Shown here: piece after piece, positions 8,658 to 19,149 of the stretch | Layout: each line of letters begins with the position of its first letter | Numbering within the stretch: position 1 is the first letter of the stretch | Source of the DNA: Variovorax terrae | GTDB lineage: Bacteria; Pseudomonadota; Gammaproteobacteria; Burkholderiales; Burkholderiaceae_C | Assembly: GCF_022809125.1 (NCBI RefSeq) | Contig: NZ_JALGBI010000001.1 | Span: forward strand, 186,001-250,000 | DNA: 64,000 nt | Direction of reading: 5' to 3' | Notes under the pieces: generated by a model | What the model was told of the DNA's origin: nothing | The model's input: only the letters and a program-made list of their open reading frames with translations | Database searches by the model: none | Made by a program: the position numbers and the translations under genes

Positions 8658-8786
8658 ATGTGGAAGATTGCTGTGGGCTTTGTCATCTTTGCCGCGCTGG
8701 CGCTGTTCGTCCTGTTGAAAGGAGGAGAAATCGACATGGGCGGAGAAAAGCACGGCGCCCTGGCGCCGCCGGCGGCAGTCTCCTGA
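8658..8786 (+). CDS. Small single-pass membrane protein (42 residues)
   Basis: A short gene with an SD-like GATTGGAG ending 8 bases before the ATG. The protein starts MWKIAVGFVIFAALALFVLL, one clear membrane segment of about 18 residues, followed by a short polar tail KGGEIDMGGEKHG and an Ala/Pro end. I know no function for it. The clear SD, the membrane pattern and its position between a terminator and the next gene favour a real gene. Only 85 bases separate it from the next reading frame, so they may be co-expressed. Confidence 0.6.
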   Translation: MWKIAVGFVIFAALALFVLLKGGEIDMGGEKHGALAPPAAVS

Positions 8787-8871
8787 CTATCCCTATGCGG
8801 GAAATTGACTAGGGTCCGCGCTGGCAATCGAGCGCGGGGCGGGGTAGTATTTCCGCAAGGAAACAGGACCC

Positions 8872-9327
8872 ATGCCATACACCAAGACGGAGACAGGGCA
8901 GCAGGCGCTGAAAGACCGCTCCGTCGCATTGACGCCGCGGCAGCGGTCCGCCTTCATTCTGTTCGACGGAAAGCGCAGCCTGGTCGAGGTGCTGAAGGCC
9001 ACGGCCGGCCTGGGCGTGACTGCCGAAGATGTGGAGTACCTGGTTCAGACAGGCCTGCTGGCCGGGGCGCCGGGCGATCCGGGTATTCCGCTTGCCGAGC
9101 CGGCCGCCGCGCCTGCCGGTGGCCAGGCGTCGGCGCAGGAGCGCTATCAGCGCGCCTATCCGATTGCCACGCAGCTGACGGCCAGCCTGGGCCTTCGGGG
9201 CTTTCGCCTCAATCTCGCGGTGGAAGCCACCGGCAGCTATGAGCAGCTGCTGGCGCTGGCGCCGAAGATCCGCGAGGCCGTCGGCCCGGAAAAATTCCAG
9301 CCTCTCGAGCGCGCGCTCAACAGTTGA
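8872..9327 (+). CDS. Conserved hypothetical protein, 151 residues
   Basis: No enzyme motif is recognised. The N-terminal 65 residues (SVALTPRQRSAFILFDGKRS and following) look like a small helical or winged-helix module of the kind seen at the start of signalling proteins. A Pro/Ala linker occupies about residues 75-88, and a C-terminal helical part begins at SAQERYQRAYPIA. An AAGGAAAC SD-like stretch lies just upstream of the ATG. The linker between two ordered parts suggests a two-domain soluble protein. Function unknown. Confidence 0.6.
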   Translation: MPYTKTETGQQALKDRSVALTPRQRSAFILFDGKRSLVEVLKATAGLGVTAEDVEYLVQTGLLAGAPGDPGIPLAEPAAAPAGGQASAQERYQRAYPIATQLTASLGLRGFRLNLAVEATGSYEQLLALAPKIREAVGPEKFQPLERALNS

Positions 9328-9556
9328 GCGCATCGGCCGCCGGCGTCCTGCCTCCCTGGCGGGGGCTGGCTTCTGCCACTTCAAGCCGTTTCCCCAGTGG
9401 CCCGCTTTGCGGCCCCTGCGCGGGGTGTCATGAAATAGCCCTTGTTGGTGACAGAAACTGACAGGAGACTTGTGCAAAGTCCCGGATAACCACATGGCGC
9501 GCTGGCCGCGCGCACATGCCTAGAATCTTTCGCCACACTACAGAAAGACCGGCTCC

Positions 9557-12500
9557 ATGACGCAGGGACTGATCCGCATTCGCGGCGCGCGACAGCACAA
9601 CCTCAAGAACCTCGATCTCGACATCCAAACCGGCGAGCTGACGGTGGTGACCGGCCCCAGCGGCTCGGGCAAGTCCAGCCTGGTGTTCGACACCCTCTAC
9701 GCCGAGGGCCAGCGCCGCTACGTGGAGACTTTCTCGGCCTATGCGCGCCAGTTCCTCGACCGCATGGACAAGCCGGCGGTGGACAAGGTCGAGGGCGTGC
9801 CGCCGGCCATCGCCATCGACCAGACCAACCCGGTGCGCTCCTCGCGCTCCACGGTGGGCACGATGACCGAGCTCAACGACCACCTGAAGCTGCTGTTCGC
9901 GCGCGCCGGGCAACTGTTCGACCGCGAGACGGCCCGGCCGGTGCGCCACGATTCGCCGGATTCGATCCATGCCGAACTGGCGGCGCGGGCCGCCGCGCAA
10001 GGCGACCCGCGCCTGGTGGTGACCTTCCCGGTGGAGCTGCCGGGCAGCGCCACGCCCGAGGAAATCGAGCAATGGCTCTCGGCCAGCGGCTTCACGCGCG
10101 TGCAGGCCGAGCGCGAGGTGGCCACGCCGACCGGGCCGCGCAAGGTGCTCGACGTGATGGCCGACCGCTTCCGCATGGGCTCCACCGAGCGCGCCCGCGT
10201 GATCGAGGCCATCGAGACCGGCCTCAAGCGCGGCAGCGGCCGCTTGAGCGTCTATTGCCTGCGCGACGAGGGCGAGGCCGAGATCTGGAAATTCTCCACG
10301 GGCCTGCACTGCCCCGAGAGCGACCTGCGCTACACCGACCCGATCCCGTCGATGTTCTCGTTCAACTCGGCCGTGGGCGCCTGCGAGGCCTGCCGCGGCT
10401 TCGGCCGCGTGATCGGGGTGGACTGGGGCCTGGTCATTCCCAATGACAAGCTGACCTTGCGCGCCGGCGCCATCAAGACCATCCAGACGCCGGCCTGGAA
10501 GGAAGCGCAGGACGACCTGATGCGCCATGCCGAGACGGCCGGCATCCCGCGCGACACGCCCTGGAACAAGCTCACCGCCGACCAGAAGGCCTGGGTGCTG
10601 GACGGCACTGCGGGCTACAAGGAAGGCAACTGGAACAAGCAGTGGTACGGCATCAAGCGCTTCTTCGCCTACCTGGAAAGCAAGGCCTACAAGATGCACA
10701 TCCGCGTGCTGCTGTCCAAGTACCGCAGCTACACGCCCTGCGAGACCTGTGGCGGCGCGCGCCTGAAGACCGAGAGCCTGCTGTGGCGCATCGGCTCGCG
10801 GGAAGCCGCGGACACGGTGCTGGAGCCGGGCCGCCGCTTCATGCCTGTGGGCGTGAAGTGGTCGCGCACCCAGCTCGAGGCCCTGCCGGGCCTGTGCCTG
10901 CACGACCTGATGCTGATGCCGATCGACCGGCTGCGCCGCTTCTTCGACCTCATGGGCCCCGATGCAGCGCACCAGGCCAATGACGGCGATGCGCAGGCGC
11001 TGAAGCTGCTGTTCGAGGAAATCACGACCCGCCTCAAGTACCTGTGCGATGTCGGCATCGGCTACCTCACGCTGGACCGGCAAAGCCGCACGCTCTCGGG
11101 CGGCGAGGTACAGCGCATCAACCTGACCACCGCGCTCGGCACCTCGCTGGTCAACACCCTGTTCGTGCTGGACGAGCCCAGCATCGGCCTGCACCCGCGC
11201 GACATGAACCGCATCACCGAGGCCATGCTGCGCCTGCGCGATGCCGGTAACACGCTGGTGGTGGTGGAGCACGACCCGGCCGTGATGCTGGCGGCCGACC
11301 GCGTCATCGACATGGGGCCGGGGCCGGGCGAGCGCGGCGGCGAGATCGTGTTCGACGGCGGCACCGACGCGCTGCGCCGCGCCGACACCCTGACCGGCGC
11401 CTATCTGGGCGGCCGCAAGCAGATCGGTATGGGCTTTCGGCGCATGGTCAGCGACAACACGCCGCGCCTGATCCTCGAAGGCGCGCGCGAGCACAACCTG
11501 CAGAACGTGACGGTCGAGTTCCCGCTGCAGCGCCTGGTCACCGTGACCGGCGTCAGCGGCTCGGGCAAGTCCTCCCTGATCCAGGACGTGCTGGCCCCGG
11601 CGCTGATGCGCCACTTCGGCAAGGCCACCGAATCGCCCGGCGCGCACGACCGCCTGCTGGGCGCCGACCATCTCAGCGAGGTGGTGTTCGTGGACCAGTC
11701 GCCGATCGGCAAGACGGCGCGCTCCAACCCGGTCAGCTACGTGGGCGCCTGGGACACGATCCGCGAAATCTTCGCCACCGCGCCGCTGTCGAAGCAGCGC
11801 AGCTACACCGCGAGCAAGTTCAGCTTCAACAGCGGCGACGGCCGCTGCCCGACCTGCGGCGGCTCGGGCTTCGAGCATGTGGAGATGCAGTTCCTGTCGG
11901 ACGTCTACCTGCGTTGCCCCGATTGCGACGGCAAGCGCTACCGCCCCGAGATTCTGGAAATCACCATCGAACGCCAGCCGGTGGGCGCGCTGCGCCCGGT
12001 GGTGATGAACGTGGCCGACGTGCTGGACCTCACCGTCAGCGAAGCCGCCGCGATGTTCGCCAACGACCGCGACGTGATCCGCGCGTTGCAGCCCATCGTG
12101 GATGTGGGGCTGGAGTATGTGAAGCTGGGCCAGCCCGTGCCCACGCTGTCGGGCGGCGAGGCCCAGCGCCTCAAGCTCGCGGGTTTCCTGGCCGAGGCCG
12201 CGAAGACCGCGTCGGCCAGCCGGCAGCCGGTGGCCCGCAAGGGCGTGCTGTTCCTGTTCGACGAGCCGACCACCGGCCTGCATTTCGACGACATCGCCAA
12301 GCTCATGCGCGCCCTGCGCAAGCTGCTGGACGCGGGCCACTCGCTGGTGGTGATCGAGCACAACCTCGACGTGATCCGCGCCAGCGACTGGCTGATCGAC
12401 CTCGGCCCCGAGGGCGGCGACGGCGGCGGCCTGGTGGTGGCCCAGGGCACGCCGGATGACGTGCGCCAGCATGCGAGCTCGCACACCGGCCAGGCCTTGC

Positions 12501-15307
12501 GCGAGTACGAGCAGGCGCTGGGCGCCGGCTCGCACACGGCTGCCGAAGGCGTGCCGCTGCAGACCCTGGTGCGCGCGCGTCGCGCCCGCACCGTGGCCGA
12601 CGACGCGATCCAGATCGTCAACGCCAAGGAGCACAACCTCAAGAGCCTGTCGGTCAACATCCCGCGCGGCAAGTTCAGCGTGGTCACCGGCGTCAGCGGC
12701 TCGGGCAAGTCCACCCTGGCTTTCGACATCCTGTTCAATGAGGGCCAGCGCCGCTACCTGGAGTCGCTGAACGCCTATGCGCGCAGCATCGTGCAACCCG
12801 CGGGCCGGCCCGAGGTGGACGCGGTCTACGGCATCCCGCCCACGGTGGCGATCGAGCAGCGCCTGTCGCGCGGCGGGCGCAAGAGCACGGTGGGCACCAC
12901 CACCGAGGTCTGGCACTTCCTGCGCCTGCTGTACGTCAAGCTCGGCGTGCAGCACTGCATCCACGACGGCGCGGCGGTGCAGCCGCAGACGCCCGACAGC
13001 ATCGCGGCGCAGCTGCTGAAAAATTTCCGCGGCCAGCACATCGGCCTGCTGGCGCCGCTGGTGATGAACCGCAAGGGCGTCTACACCGAGCTGGCCGACT
13101 GGGCCCGCCCGCGCGGCTACACCCATCTGCGGGTGGATGGCAACTTCCTGCCCACCACGGGCTTCCCGCGCATCGACCGCTTCAAGGAGCACACCATCGA
13201 GCTGCCGGTGGCCAGCCTGGACGTGACGCCCGAGAACGAGGCCCTGCTGCGCGAGGCGCTGGCTACCGCGCTGGAGCATGGCAAGGGCGTGGTCCACGTG
13301 CTGAGCAACCTGGCCGGGCTGCGCGCCGCGATGATGGCGGGCGCGCCCACGGCGGCGCTCGGCACGCTGCAGGCCTTCTCCACCAAGCGCGCCTGCCCGG
13401 TCTGCGCCACCTCGTATGCGGAGCTGGACCCGCGCCTGTTCAGCTACAACAGCAAGCACGGCTGGTGCCCCGACTGCGTGGGCACCGGCGTCAAGCTCAC
13501 GAAAGAGCAGCGCAAGGTGTTCGACGATTCGGTGCGCGACGACGACAGCAAGGGCCGCGAGCAGACCTTTGCCGAGCCCGAGGCCGAGGACGTCACCGAT
13601 GCGGTCTGCCCCACCTGCCAGGGCTCGCGCCTGAACGCCACGGCGCGCGCGGTCCGGTTCGGTGCGCAGGCCGCCACCGGGCGCCACAGCGTGGGCATTG
13701 CCGACATCGCGGCCCAGTCGGTGGCCGACATCCGGACCTGGATCGGCACGCTCAAGCTCACGGGGCGCGAGTCCGACATCGCGCGCGACCTGGTGCCGGA
13801 GATCCGCAGCCGCCTCGAGTTCCTGGAAGAGGTGGGCCTCGGGTACCTCACGCTGGACCGCGGCGCGCCCACGCTCAGTGGCGGCGAGGCCCAGCGCATC
13901 CGGCTGGCCGCGCAGCTCGGCAGCAACCTGCAGGGCGTGTGCTACGTGCTGGACGAGCCCACCATCGGCCTGCATGCGCGCGACAACCGCATCCTGCTCA
14001 ACGCCCTGCACAAGCTCGGCGACAAGGGCAACACCTTGGTGGTGGTGGAGCACGATGAGGACACCATCCGCCGCGCCGACCACATCATCGACATCGGCCC
14101 CAGCGCGGGCAAGCGCGGCGGCCGGCTGGTGGCCGAGGGCACGGCAGCCGACATCTCCGCGGCGGGCGACTCGGTCACCGGCCGCTACCTGCTGCACGCG
14201 ATCCGCCACCCGCTGGCGGCGCGGCGCGAGGTCAGCAAAGACATGCCCCAGCTCACCCTGCGCGGCGCCAGCCTGCACAACCTTGCGAGCGTGGACGTGG
14301 ACGTGCCGCTGCAGCGGCTGGTGGTGGTGACGGGCGTGTCGGGTTCCGGCAAGTCCACCCTGGCGCGCGACGTGCTGCTGCACAACGTGCAGGCGGTGGT
14401 GCAGCAGCGCAGCACCAAGGCCGGCCGCGATGCCGATGCCGCGGGCAAGCGCCCGGCCTGGGTTGGTTGCCAGTCGCTGGACGGCTACCAGGGCGTGGAC
14501 CGCGTGCTCGAAGTGGACCAGACGCCGATCGGCAAGACGCCGCGCTCCTGCCCGGCCACCTATATCGGCTTCTGGGACGTGATCCGCAAGCTGTTCGCCG
14601 ACACGCTGGAGGCGCGCGCACGCGGCTACGGCCCCGGCCGCTTCTCGTTCAACACCGGCGAGGGCCGCTGCCCAGGCTGCGAGGGGCAGGGCGTGCGCAC
14701 CATCGAGATGAGCTTCCTGCCTGACGTGAAGGTGCCCTGCGAAACCTGCCACGGCGCGCGCTTCAACCCCGAGACGCTGGCCGTGACCTGGCGCGGCAAG
14801 AGCATCGGCGACGTGCTGCAGATGGAGATCGACGAGGCGGTGGCTTTCTTTGCCAGCATGCCCAACATCGCGCACCCGCTGCAGCTGATGAAGGACGTGG
14901 GCCTGGGCTACCTCACGCTGGGCCAGCCCTCGCCCACGCTCAGCGGCGGCGAGGCCCAGCGCATCAAGCTCGTGACCGAGCTCAGCAAGGTGCGCGACGA
15001 CGTGACGCGGCGCGGCCAGAAGGCGCCGCACACGCTCTACGTGCTGGATGAGCCTACGGTGGGCCTGCACATGGCCGACGTGGAAAAGCTGATCCACGTG
15101 TTGCACCGCCTGGTGAACGGCGGCCACAGCGTGGTGGTGATCGAGCACGATCTCGACGTGATCGCCGAGGCCGACTGGGTCATCGACCTGGGGCCCGAAG
15201 GGGGCCGCGAAGGCGGCCGCGTGGTGGCCGCCGCCGCGCCGGAGCAGATGGTGCAGCTCGACAGCCACACGGGCCGCGCGCTGGCACCGGTGCTGCAGCG
15301 CGCGTGA
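9557..15307 (+). CDS. uvrA: Double-length excinuclease ABC subunit UvrA (two fused UvrA units)
   Basis: A 1916-residue protein, twice the usual UvrA (about 940). It has four Walker A motifs (G33, G665, G1045, G1593) and four LSGGE signatures (near 513, 861, 1437, 1793), so two full UvrA units joined near residues 985-1020. UvrA finds bulky DNA damage and loads UvrB. Each half keeps the C-terminal-type zinc module: CPTCGGSGF...CPDC, and CPGCEGQG...CETC. The insertion-type zinc module is intact in the second half (CPVC...CPDC) but degenerate in the first, where HCPESD replaces a CxxC pair. A damage-recognition or resistance role is inferred; whether it replaces or accompanies an ordinary uvrA cannot be seen here. 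The ATG at 9557 gives the canonical N-terminus. No clear LexA box was found upstream. Confidence 0.92.
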   Translation: MTQGLIRIRGARQHNLKNLDLDIQTGELTVVTGPSGSGKSSLVFDTLYAEGQRRYVETFSAYARQFLDRMDKPAVDKVEGVPPAIAIDQTNPVRSSRSTVGTMTELNDHLKLLFARAGQLFDRETARPVRHDSPDSIHAELAARAAAQGDPRLVVTFPVELPGSATPEEIEQWLSASGFTRVQAEREVATPTGPRKVLDVMADRFRMGSTERARVIEAIETGLKRGSGRLSVYCLRDEGEAEIWKFSTGLHCPESDLRYTDPIPSMFSFNSAVGACEACRGFGRVIGVDWGLVIPNDKLTLRAGAIKTIQTPAWKEAQDDLMRHAETAGIPRDTPWNKLTADQKAWVLDGTAGYKEGNWNKQWYGIKRFFAYLESKAYKMHIRVLLSKYRSYTPCETCGGARLKTESLLWRIGSREAADTVLEPGRRFMPVGVKWSRTQLEALPGLCLHDLMLMPIDRLRRFFDLMGPDAAHQANDGDAQALKLLFEEITTRLKYLCDVGIGYLTLDRQSRTLSGGEVQRINLTTALGTSLVNTLFVLDEPSIGLHPRDMNRITEAMLRLRDAGNTLVVVEHDPAVMLAADRVIDMGPGPGERGGEIVFDGGTDALRRADTLTGAYLGGRKQIGMGFRRMVSDNTPRLILEGAREHNLQNVTVEFPLQRLVTVTGVSGSGKSSLIQDVLAPALMRHFGKATESPGAHDRLLGADHLSEVVFVDQSPIGKTARSNPVSYVGAWDTIREIFATAPLSKQRSYTASKFSFNSGDGRCPTCGGSGFEHVEMQFLSDVYLRCPDCDGKRYRPEILEITIERQPVGALRPVVMNVADVLDLTVSEAAAMFANDRDVIRALQPIVDVGLEYVKLGQPVPTLSGGEAQRLKLAGFLAEAAKTASASRQPVARKGVLFLFDEPTTGLHFDDIAKLMRALRKLLDAGHSLVVIEHNLDVIRASDWLIDLGPEGGDGGGLVVAQGTPDDVRQHASSHTGQALREYEQALGAGSHTAAEGVPLQTLVRARRARTVADDAIQIVNAKEHNLKSLSVNIPRGKFSVVTGVSGSGKSTLAFDILFNEGQRRYLESLNAYARSIVQPAGRPEVDAVYGIPPTVAIEQRLSRGGRKSTVGTTTEVWHFLRLLYVKLGVQHCIHDGAAVQPQTPDSIAAQLLKNFRGQHIGLLAPLVMNRKGVYTELADWARPRGYTHLRVDGNFLPTTGFPRIDRFKEHTIELPVASLDVTPENEALLREALATALEHGKGVVHVLSNLAGLRAAMMAGAPTAALGTLQAFSTKRACPVCATSYAELDPRLFSYNSKHGWCPDCVGTGVKLTKEQRKVFDDSVRDDDSKGREQTFAEPEAEDVTDAVCPTCQGSRLNATARAVRFGAQAATGRHSVGIADIAAQSVADIRTWIGTLKLTGRESDIARDLVPEIRSRLEFLEEVGLGYLTLDRGAPTLSGGEAQRIRLAAQLGSNLQGVCYVLDEPTIGLHARDNRILLNALHKLGDKGNTLVVVEHDEDTIRRADHIIDIGPSAGKRGGRLVAEGTAADISAAGDSVTGRYLLHAIRHPLAARREVSKDMPQLTLRGASLHNLASVDVDVPLQRLVVVTGVSGSGKSTLARDVLLHNVQAVVQQRSTKAGRDADAAGKRPAWVGCQSLDGYQGVDRVLEVDQTPIGKTPRSCPATYIGFWDVIRKLFADTLEARARGYGPGRFSFNTGEGRCPGCEGQGVRTIEMSFLPDVKVPCETCHGARFNPETLAVTWRGKSIGDVLQMEIDEAVAFFASMPNIAHPLQLMKDVGLGYLTLGQPSPTLSGGEAQRIKLVTELSKVRDDVTRRGQKAPHTLYVLDEPTVGLHMADVEKLIHVLHRLVNGGHSVVVIEHDLDVIAEADWVIDLGPEGGREGGRVVAAAAPEQMVQLDSHTGRALAPVLQRA

Positions 15308-15380
15308 GAGAAGCCGGGCAGCGCGGCGGTGTGGGAGGGCGGGTTGATAATCCGCCAAAACACACAACAGCAGGAACACG

Positions 15381-16028
15381 ATGCCCTCTCGCCGCGCCGC
15401 CGACCCCAGCCCTCCAGACGCAGACAGCAGTGCTGCCCGAACCGCCATCCTCGCGGCGGCCCGCGCGGAGTTCTCCGCCAAGGGGCTGACCGGCGCGCGC
15501 GTCAACGAAATCGCGGCCCGCGCCGGGGTCAACAAGCAGTTGATCTACTACTACTTCGGCAGCAAGGAAGACCTGTACCGCACGGCGCTCGAGGTGGTCT
15601 ACACCGAGATCCGGACCCAGGAGCGCAGCCTGAACCTGGGCGACATGAAGCCCGAGGAGGCCATGGCCACACTGATCGGCTTCTCGTTCGACTACCTCGC
15701 GCACCATCCGGATTTCATCGGCCTGCTCAACCACGAGAACGCCCAGGGCGCGCCGCACGTGCGCAGCTCCAGCGCCATCCGCGACACCAATTCGCCGCTG
15801 ATCGAGCTGATCACCAAGACCCTGGCGCGCGGCATCCGGGCCAAGGTGTTCCGCCGTGGCGTCGATCCCGTGGAACTGTATGTCTCCGTGGCCGGCATGT
15901 CGTATTTCTTCTTCTCCAACCGGTTGACCCTGTCGTCGATCTTCGGGCGCGATCTCGAAGCCGCCGAAGCCGTCAGCGCCTACCGCCGGCATGTCGTTTC
16001 GTTCGCCATGGCCGGATTGCAGGCCTGA
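15381..16028 (+). CDS. TetR/AcrR-family transcriptional regulator
   Basis: A 215-residue repressor-type protein. The DNA-binding helix-turn-helix is at about residues 20-66 (AILAAARAEFSAKGLTGARV through VNKQLIYYYFGSKEDLY, the TetR signature). The C-terminal ligand domain has no recognisable ligand signature. It is transcribed toward the ten-gene operon starting at 16157 and is followed by a TTGACA promoter overlapped by an inverted repeat, so local control of that operon is the simplest reading. The ligand is unknown. TTGATAATCC just upstream could be its own -10 region. Confidence 0.88.
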   Translation: MPSRRAADPSPPDADSSAARTAILAAARAEFSAKGLTGARVNEIAARAGVNKQLIYYYFGSKEDLYRTALEVVYTEIRTQERSLNLGDMKPEEAMATLIGFSFDYLAHHPDFIGLLNHENAQGAPHVRSSSAIRDTNSPLIELITKTLARGIRAKVFRRGVDPVELYVSVAGMSYFFFSNRLTLSSIFGRDLEAAEAVSAYRRHVVSFAMAGLQA

Positions 16029-16083
16029 AAAATCCCCCAACGGGTGCGCGCGCGTCCATGCTGAAATACCCTTGCCTTAATTT

Positions 16084-16122
16084 TCAACCAAACGGTTGAC
16101 ACGGGATTTGGAACCCCATAAG
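16084..16122 (+). promoter_or_regulatory. Promoter with overlapping inverted repeat, upstream of the catabolic operon
   Basis: TTGACA at 16096-16101 is a perfect -35 box, with CATAAG at 16117-16122 as a weaker -10 (15-base spacing). The inverted repeat TCAACC-AAAC-GGTTGA at 16084-16099 overlaps the -35 box, a position where a TetR repressor would block RNA polymerase. Assignment to the adjacent TetR protein is inferred. Confidence 0.55.
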
Positions 16123-16156
16123 CTCATCCCATCAAGTTTGAGAAACGGGGAATTCC

Positions 16157-17236
16157 ATGCAAAGCAAGCAGTCCGGGAGCCCGGGGCACGGCAGCGTCGA
16201 GCTGCTGGACGTGGCCCGCCTGCCCGCCAGGTTCGAGTCGGTCGAGGCGCTGGAGGATTTTCTGTCGCGTCCCAGCCAGGCGCTGATCGACGATCTGGCG
16301 CAGGTGGACGGCGACATCATGATTCTCGGCGTGGCCGGCAAGATGGGCCCCACGCTCGCGCGCCTGGCCAAGAACGCCGCGCCGCACAAGCGCGTGATCG
16401 GCGTGGCGCGCTTCAGCGACGCCGCCGTGCGCCAGCGCCTGGAGAGCTGGGGCATCGAGACGATCGCCGCCGACCTGCTGGACCGGGCGGCCATCGAGGC
16501 CCTGCCGCGCGTGCCCAACATCATCTTCGCGGCCGGCCACAAGTTCGGCGCCAAGGACAACCAGGCGCTGACCTGGGCCATGAACACCCATGTGCCGGCC
16601 CTGGTGGCCGACACCTTCCGCACCTCGCGCATCGTCGGTTTTTCCACCGGCAACATCTATCCCCTCACGCCGGTGGGGCGCCAGGGCGCAAGCGAAAGCA
16701 CGCCGCCTGCGCCGCTGGGCGAGTATGCGCAGTCGTGCATCGGCCGCGAGCGCATGTTCGAGTATTTCTCGTCCAAGCACGGCACACCGGGGCGCATCTT
16801 CCGCCTCAACTATGCGATCGACATGCGCTACGGCGTGCTGTTCGACATCGCCTCCAAGGTGCACCGGGGCGAGACCGTGGACGTGACCATGGGCCATGTG
16901 AATGTGATCTGGCAGGGCGACGCGAATGCCCAGGTGCTGCGCAGCCTGCGCCACTGCACAACACCGCCCACGCCGGTGAACTGCACCGGTCCTGAGACCA
17001 TTTCGGTGCGCTGGCTGGTGCGCGAATTCGCGGCGCGCCTGGGCGTGCCGGCGCAGATCAGCGGCCAGGAGGCGGCCACCGCCCTGCTGTCGGACACCAC
17101 GCTGGCGGGCAAGCTGTTCGGCTATCCGCTGGTGCCGCTCGGCGCCATGCTCGACTGGGTGGCCGACTGGGTCAAGCGCGAGCAGCCCGTGTTCAACAAG
17201 CCGACCAAGTTCGAGGTCCGGGATGGTGATTTCTGA
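16157..17236 (+). CDS. NAD-dependent epimerase/dehydratase-like protein
   Basis: A 359-residue protein with a Rossmann nucleotide-binding site near residues 57-65 (ILGVAGKMGPTLARLA), an unusual GxAGxxGP version of the extended SDR motif. FSTGNIYPLTP and a downstream Tyr-rich segment occupy the positions of the SDR active-site strand, but a clean YxxxK is not obvious (EYAQSCIGRE is the closest). Activity is therefore likely redox or epimerisation on a sugar-like or carboxylic substrate but uncertain. It is the first gene of the operon; an SD-like GAAACGGGGAA precedes the ATG. The next gene overlaps its end by 14 bases. Confidence 0.7.
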   Translation: MQSKQSGSPGHGSVELLDVARLPARFESVEALEDFLSRPSQALIDDLAQVDGDIMILGVAGKMGPTLARLAKNAAPHKRVIGVARFSDAAVRQRLESWGIETIAADLLDRAAIEALPRVPNIIFAAGHKFGAKDNQALTWAMNTHVPALVADTFRTSRIVGFSTGNIYPLTPVGRQGASESTPPAPLGEYAQSCIGRERMFEYFSSKHGTPGRIFRLNYAIDMRYGVLFDIASKVHRGETVDVTMGHVNVIWQGDANAQVLRSLRHCTTPPTPVNCTGPETISVRWLVREFAARLGVPAQISGQEAATALLSDTTLAGKLFGYPLVPLGAMLDWVADWVKREQPVFNKPTKFEVRDGDF

Positions 17237-18068
17237 GGCGCTGACTCCGGTCGCCCTCGGCCCGGACGATGTGCCGGGCGGCCTCGCGCTGTCGGATGCG
17301 GCGGGCTGGAACCAGACGGCCGACGACTGGCGGCTGTTCGTCAGCCAGGGGCGGGTCTTCGGCTGCCGCGACGGCGCGGGCCGGCTGGTGGCCACCGCGG
17401 CGGCGCTGCCCTATGCCGGCGGCATGGGCTGGGTCGCCATGGTGCTGGTGGCGCAGGAGTGGCGCCACCAGGGTCTGGCCACCGCGCTGATGAAGCGCTG
17501 CGTGGCGTACCTGCAATCGGTGTCCGTGACCCCGGTGCTGGACGCCACGCCGGCCGGGGCCCCGGCCTATGAGCGCCTGGGCTTCGAGGCGGGTTTCGAG
17601 CTGGCGCGCTGGGACGGGCTGGCCCCGGCGGCGGCGCCCGTCTCGCCGCCGGTGCGGGAGGCGGCAAGGGACGATCTGGCTGCCATCCGGCGGCTCGATG
17701 CCGAAGCCTCCGGCTGCGACCGCCACCTGCTGCTGGCCGACTTTCTGCGGCGCGACGGCAGCCGCGCCTGGATGACGCAGGACGGGGCCGGTTTCGTCAT
17801 CGCGCGCCAGGGCCTTCGCGCCACGCAGCTGGGGCCGCTGGTGGCCGCGGACGAGGCATCGGCGCTGGCGCTGCTGCAGACCGCGCTGACAAACCTGCGC
17901 GGCCGCGTGTTTCTCGATCTGCCCGAGCGCTGGACCACGCTGGTGGCCTGGCTGGCGCAGAACGGCTTTGCCCGCCAGCGGCCCTTCGCGCGCATGGCGC
18001 TCGGGCCCGCTCCCATTGCATCCGTCCACGACCGGCTGTTCGTTCTGGCGGGTCCTGAATTTGGCTGA
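17223..18068 (+). CDS. GNAT-family N-acetyltransferase, two-domain
   Basis: A 281-residue protein with an N-terminal GNAT acetyltransferase domain. MVLVAQEWRHQGLATALMKR at about residues 73-92 is the acetyl-CoA-binding motif A (Q/RxxGxA). The C-terminal half (from PPVREAARDDLAAIRRLDAE) looks like a second, diverged GNAT domain without a clear CoA loop. The ATG lies inside the end of the epimerase gene, so translation is coupled. It may acetylate an amine formed or imported by the pathway; the substrate is not known. Confidence 0.75.
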   Translation: MVISEALTPVALGPDDVPGGLALSDAAGWNQTADDWRLFVSQGRVFGCRDGAGRLVATAAALPYAGGMGWVAMVLVAQEWRHQGLATALMKRCVAYLQSVSVTPVLDATPAGAPAYERLGFEAGFELARWDGLAPAAAPVSPPVREAARDDLAAIRRLDAEASGCDRHLLLADFLRRDGSRAWMTQDGAGFVIARQGLRATQLGPLVAADEASALALLQTALTNLRGRVFLDLPERWTTLVAWLAQNGFARQRPFARMALGPAPIASVHDRLFVLAGPEFG

Positions 18069-18071
18069 ACC

Positions 18072-19136
18072 ATGAACCTCACCTCCGAACACATCCAACA
18101 CACACGCGCGCTGCTGCAGCAGGGCCTGGCGATCCCGGCGCACCCGCTCGCGCTCAACGCACAGCGCCAGCTCGACGTGCGCCGCCAGCGCGCGCTCAGC
18201 CGCTACTACCTCGATGCCGGCGTGGGCGGCCTGGCCGTGGGCGTGCACACCACGCAGTTCGCGATCCGCGAAGTCGGCCTCTATGAAGAGGTGCTGCGCC
18301 TGGCCATGGAGGAGGCGCGCGGCTGGGTGGCGCCGTCGCGCCAGCTGGTGATGGTGGCGGGGGTCTGCGGCCGCACGGCGCAGGCGCTCGCCGAGGCGCG
18401 GCTGGCCCGCACGCTGGGCTACCACGCGGGGCTGCTGAGCCTGGCCGCCATGAAAGGGCAGAGCGAAGACGACCTGATCGCGCATTGCGAGGCCGTGTCG
18501 CGGGAGATTCCGCTGATCGGCTTCTACCTGCAGCCGGCCGTCGGCGGCATGAACCTCAGCGCTGCATTCTGGGCCCGCTTTGCCGCCATTGAGAACGTGG
18601 TGGCGATCAAGGTGGCGCCGTTTCACCGCTACCGCACGCTCGACGTGGTGCACGGCGTGGTGCAGGCGCGCGCCGAAGACCGCGTGACGCTCTACACCGG
18701 CAATGACGACCACATCGTGCTCGACCTCCTGACGCCCTTCACCGTGATGCGCGAGGGCCAGCCGGTGACCGTGCGCTTTCGCGGCGGCCTGCTTGGCCAC
18801 TGGTCGGTCTGGACCTCGGGTGCGGTGCGCCTGCTGGAGCAATGCAAGGCGGCGGCCCGCGAGCCGGCCGTCACGGCCGAGATGCTGGCGCTGGACAGCC
18901 GCGTCACCGATTGCAACAGCGCGTTCTTCGACGTCGCCAATGATTTCCATGGCTGCATCGCCGGCTGCCACGAGGTGCTGCGCCGCCAGGGCCTGCTGGA
19001 AGGCGTCTGGTGCCTCGATCCAGATGAGGGCTTGAGCCCGGGGCAGATGGAAGAGATCGACCGCGTGTACGCGCAGCACGGCGATCTGGCCGACGACGCC
19101 TTCGTGGCGGCCGGCCTGAGCCGCTGGCTGGCATGA
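18072..19136 (+). CDS. Dihydrodipicolinate synthase-family aldolase/lyase
   Basis: A 354-residue TIM-barrel protein of the DapA/NAL family, somewhat longer than DapA itself (about 292). GVGGLAVGVHTTQFAIRE matches the GxxGxxxxGTTGE loop in a changed form, and VVAIKVAPFHRYRT contains the Schiff-base lysine strand (near residue 180). The usual tyrosine region reads IGFYLQPAVGG. The family splits or forms a C-C bond to pyruvate or a related oxoacid. The changed loop argues against lysine biosynthesis and for a catabolic aldolase. It starts 4 bases after the acetyltransferase stop. Confidence 0.78.
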   Translation: MNLTSEHIQHTRALLQQGLAIPAHPLALNAQRQLDVRRQRALSRYYLDAGVGGLAVGVHTTQFAIREVGLYEEVLRLAMEEARGWVAPSRQLVMVAGVCGRTAQALAEARLARTLGYHAGLLSLAAMKGQSEDDLIAHCEAVSREIPLIGFYLQPAVGGMNLSAAFWARFAAIENVVAIKVAPFHRYRTLDVVHGVVQARAEDRVTLYTGNDDHIVLDLLTPFTVMREGQPVTVRFRGGLLGHWSVWTSGAVRLLEQCKAAAREPAVTAEMLALDSRVTDCNSAFFDVANDFHGCIAGCHEVLRRQGLLEGVWCLDPDEGLSPGQMEEIDRVYAQHGDLADDAFVAAGLSRWLA

Positions 19137-19149
19137 AGGAGCGCAGGCC

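Noticed and set aside
9430..9480. Possible LexA (SOS) box upstream of the double uvrA
   Set aside because: GACAG occurs twice (GTGACAGAAACTGACAGG), but there is no CTGT-N8-ACAG spacing, so SOS control is not supported by sequence.
9428..15535. A 2035-codon open frame antisense to uvrA
   Set aside because: It mirrors the codon bias of the real gene; its product is a low-complexity His/Arg/Ala/Gly protein with no family motif. The plus strand has full UvrA motifs.
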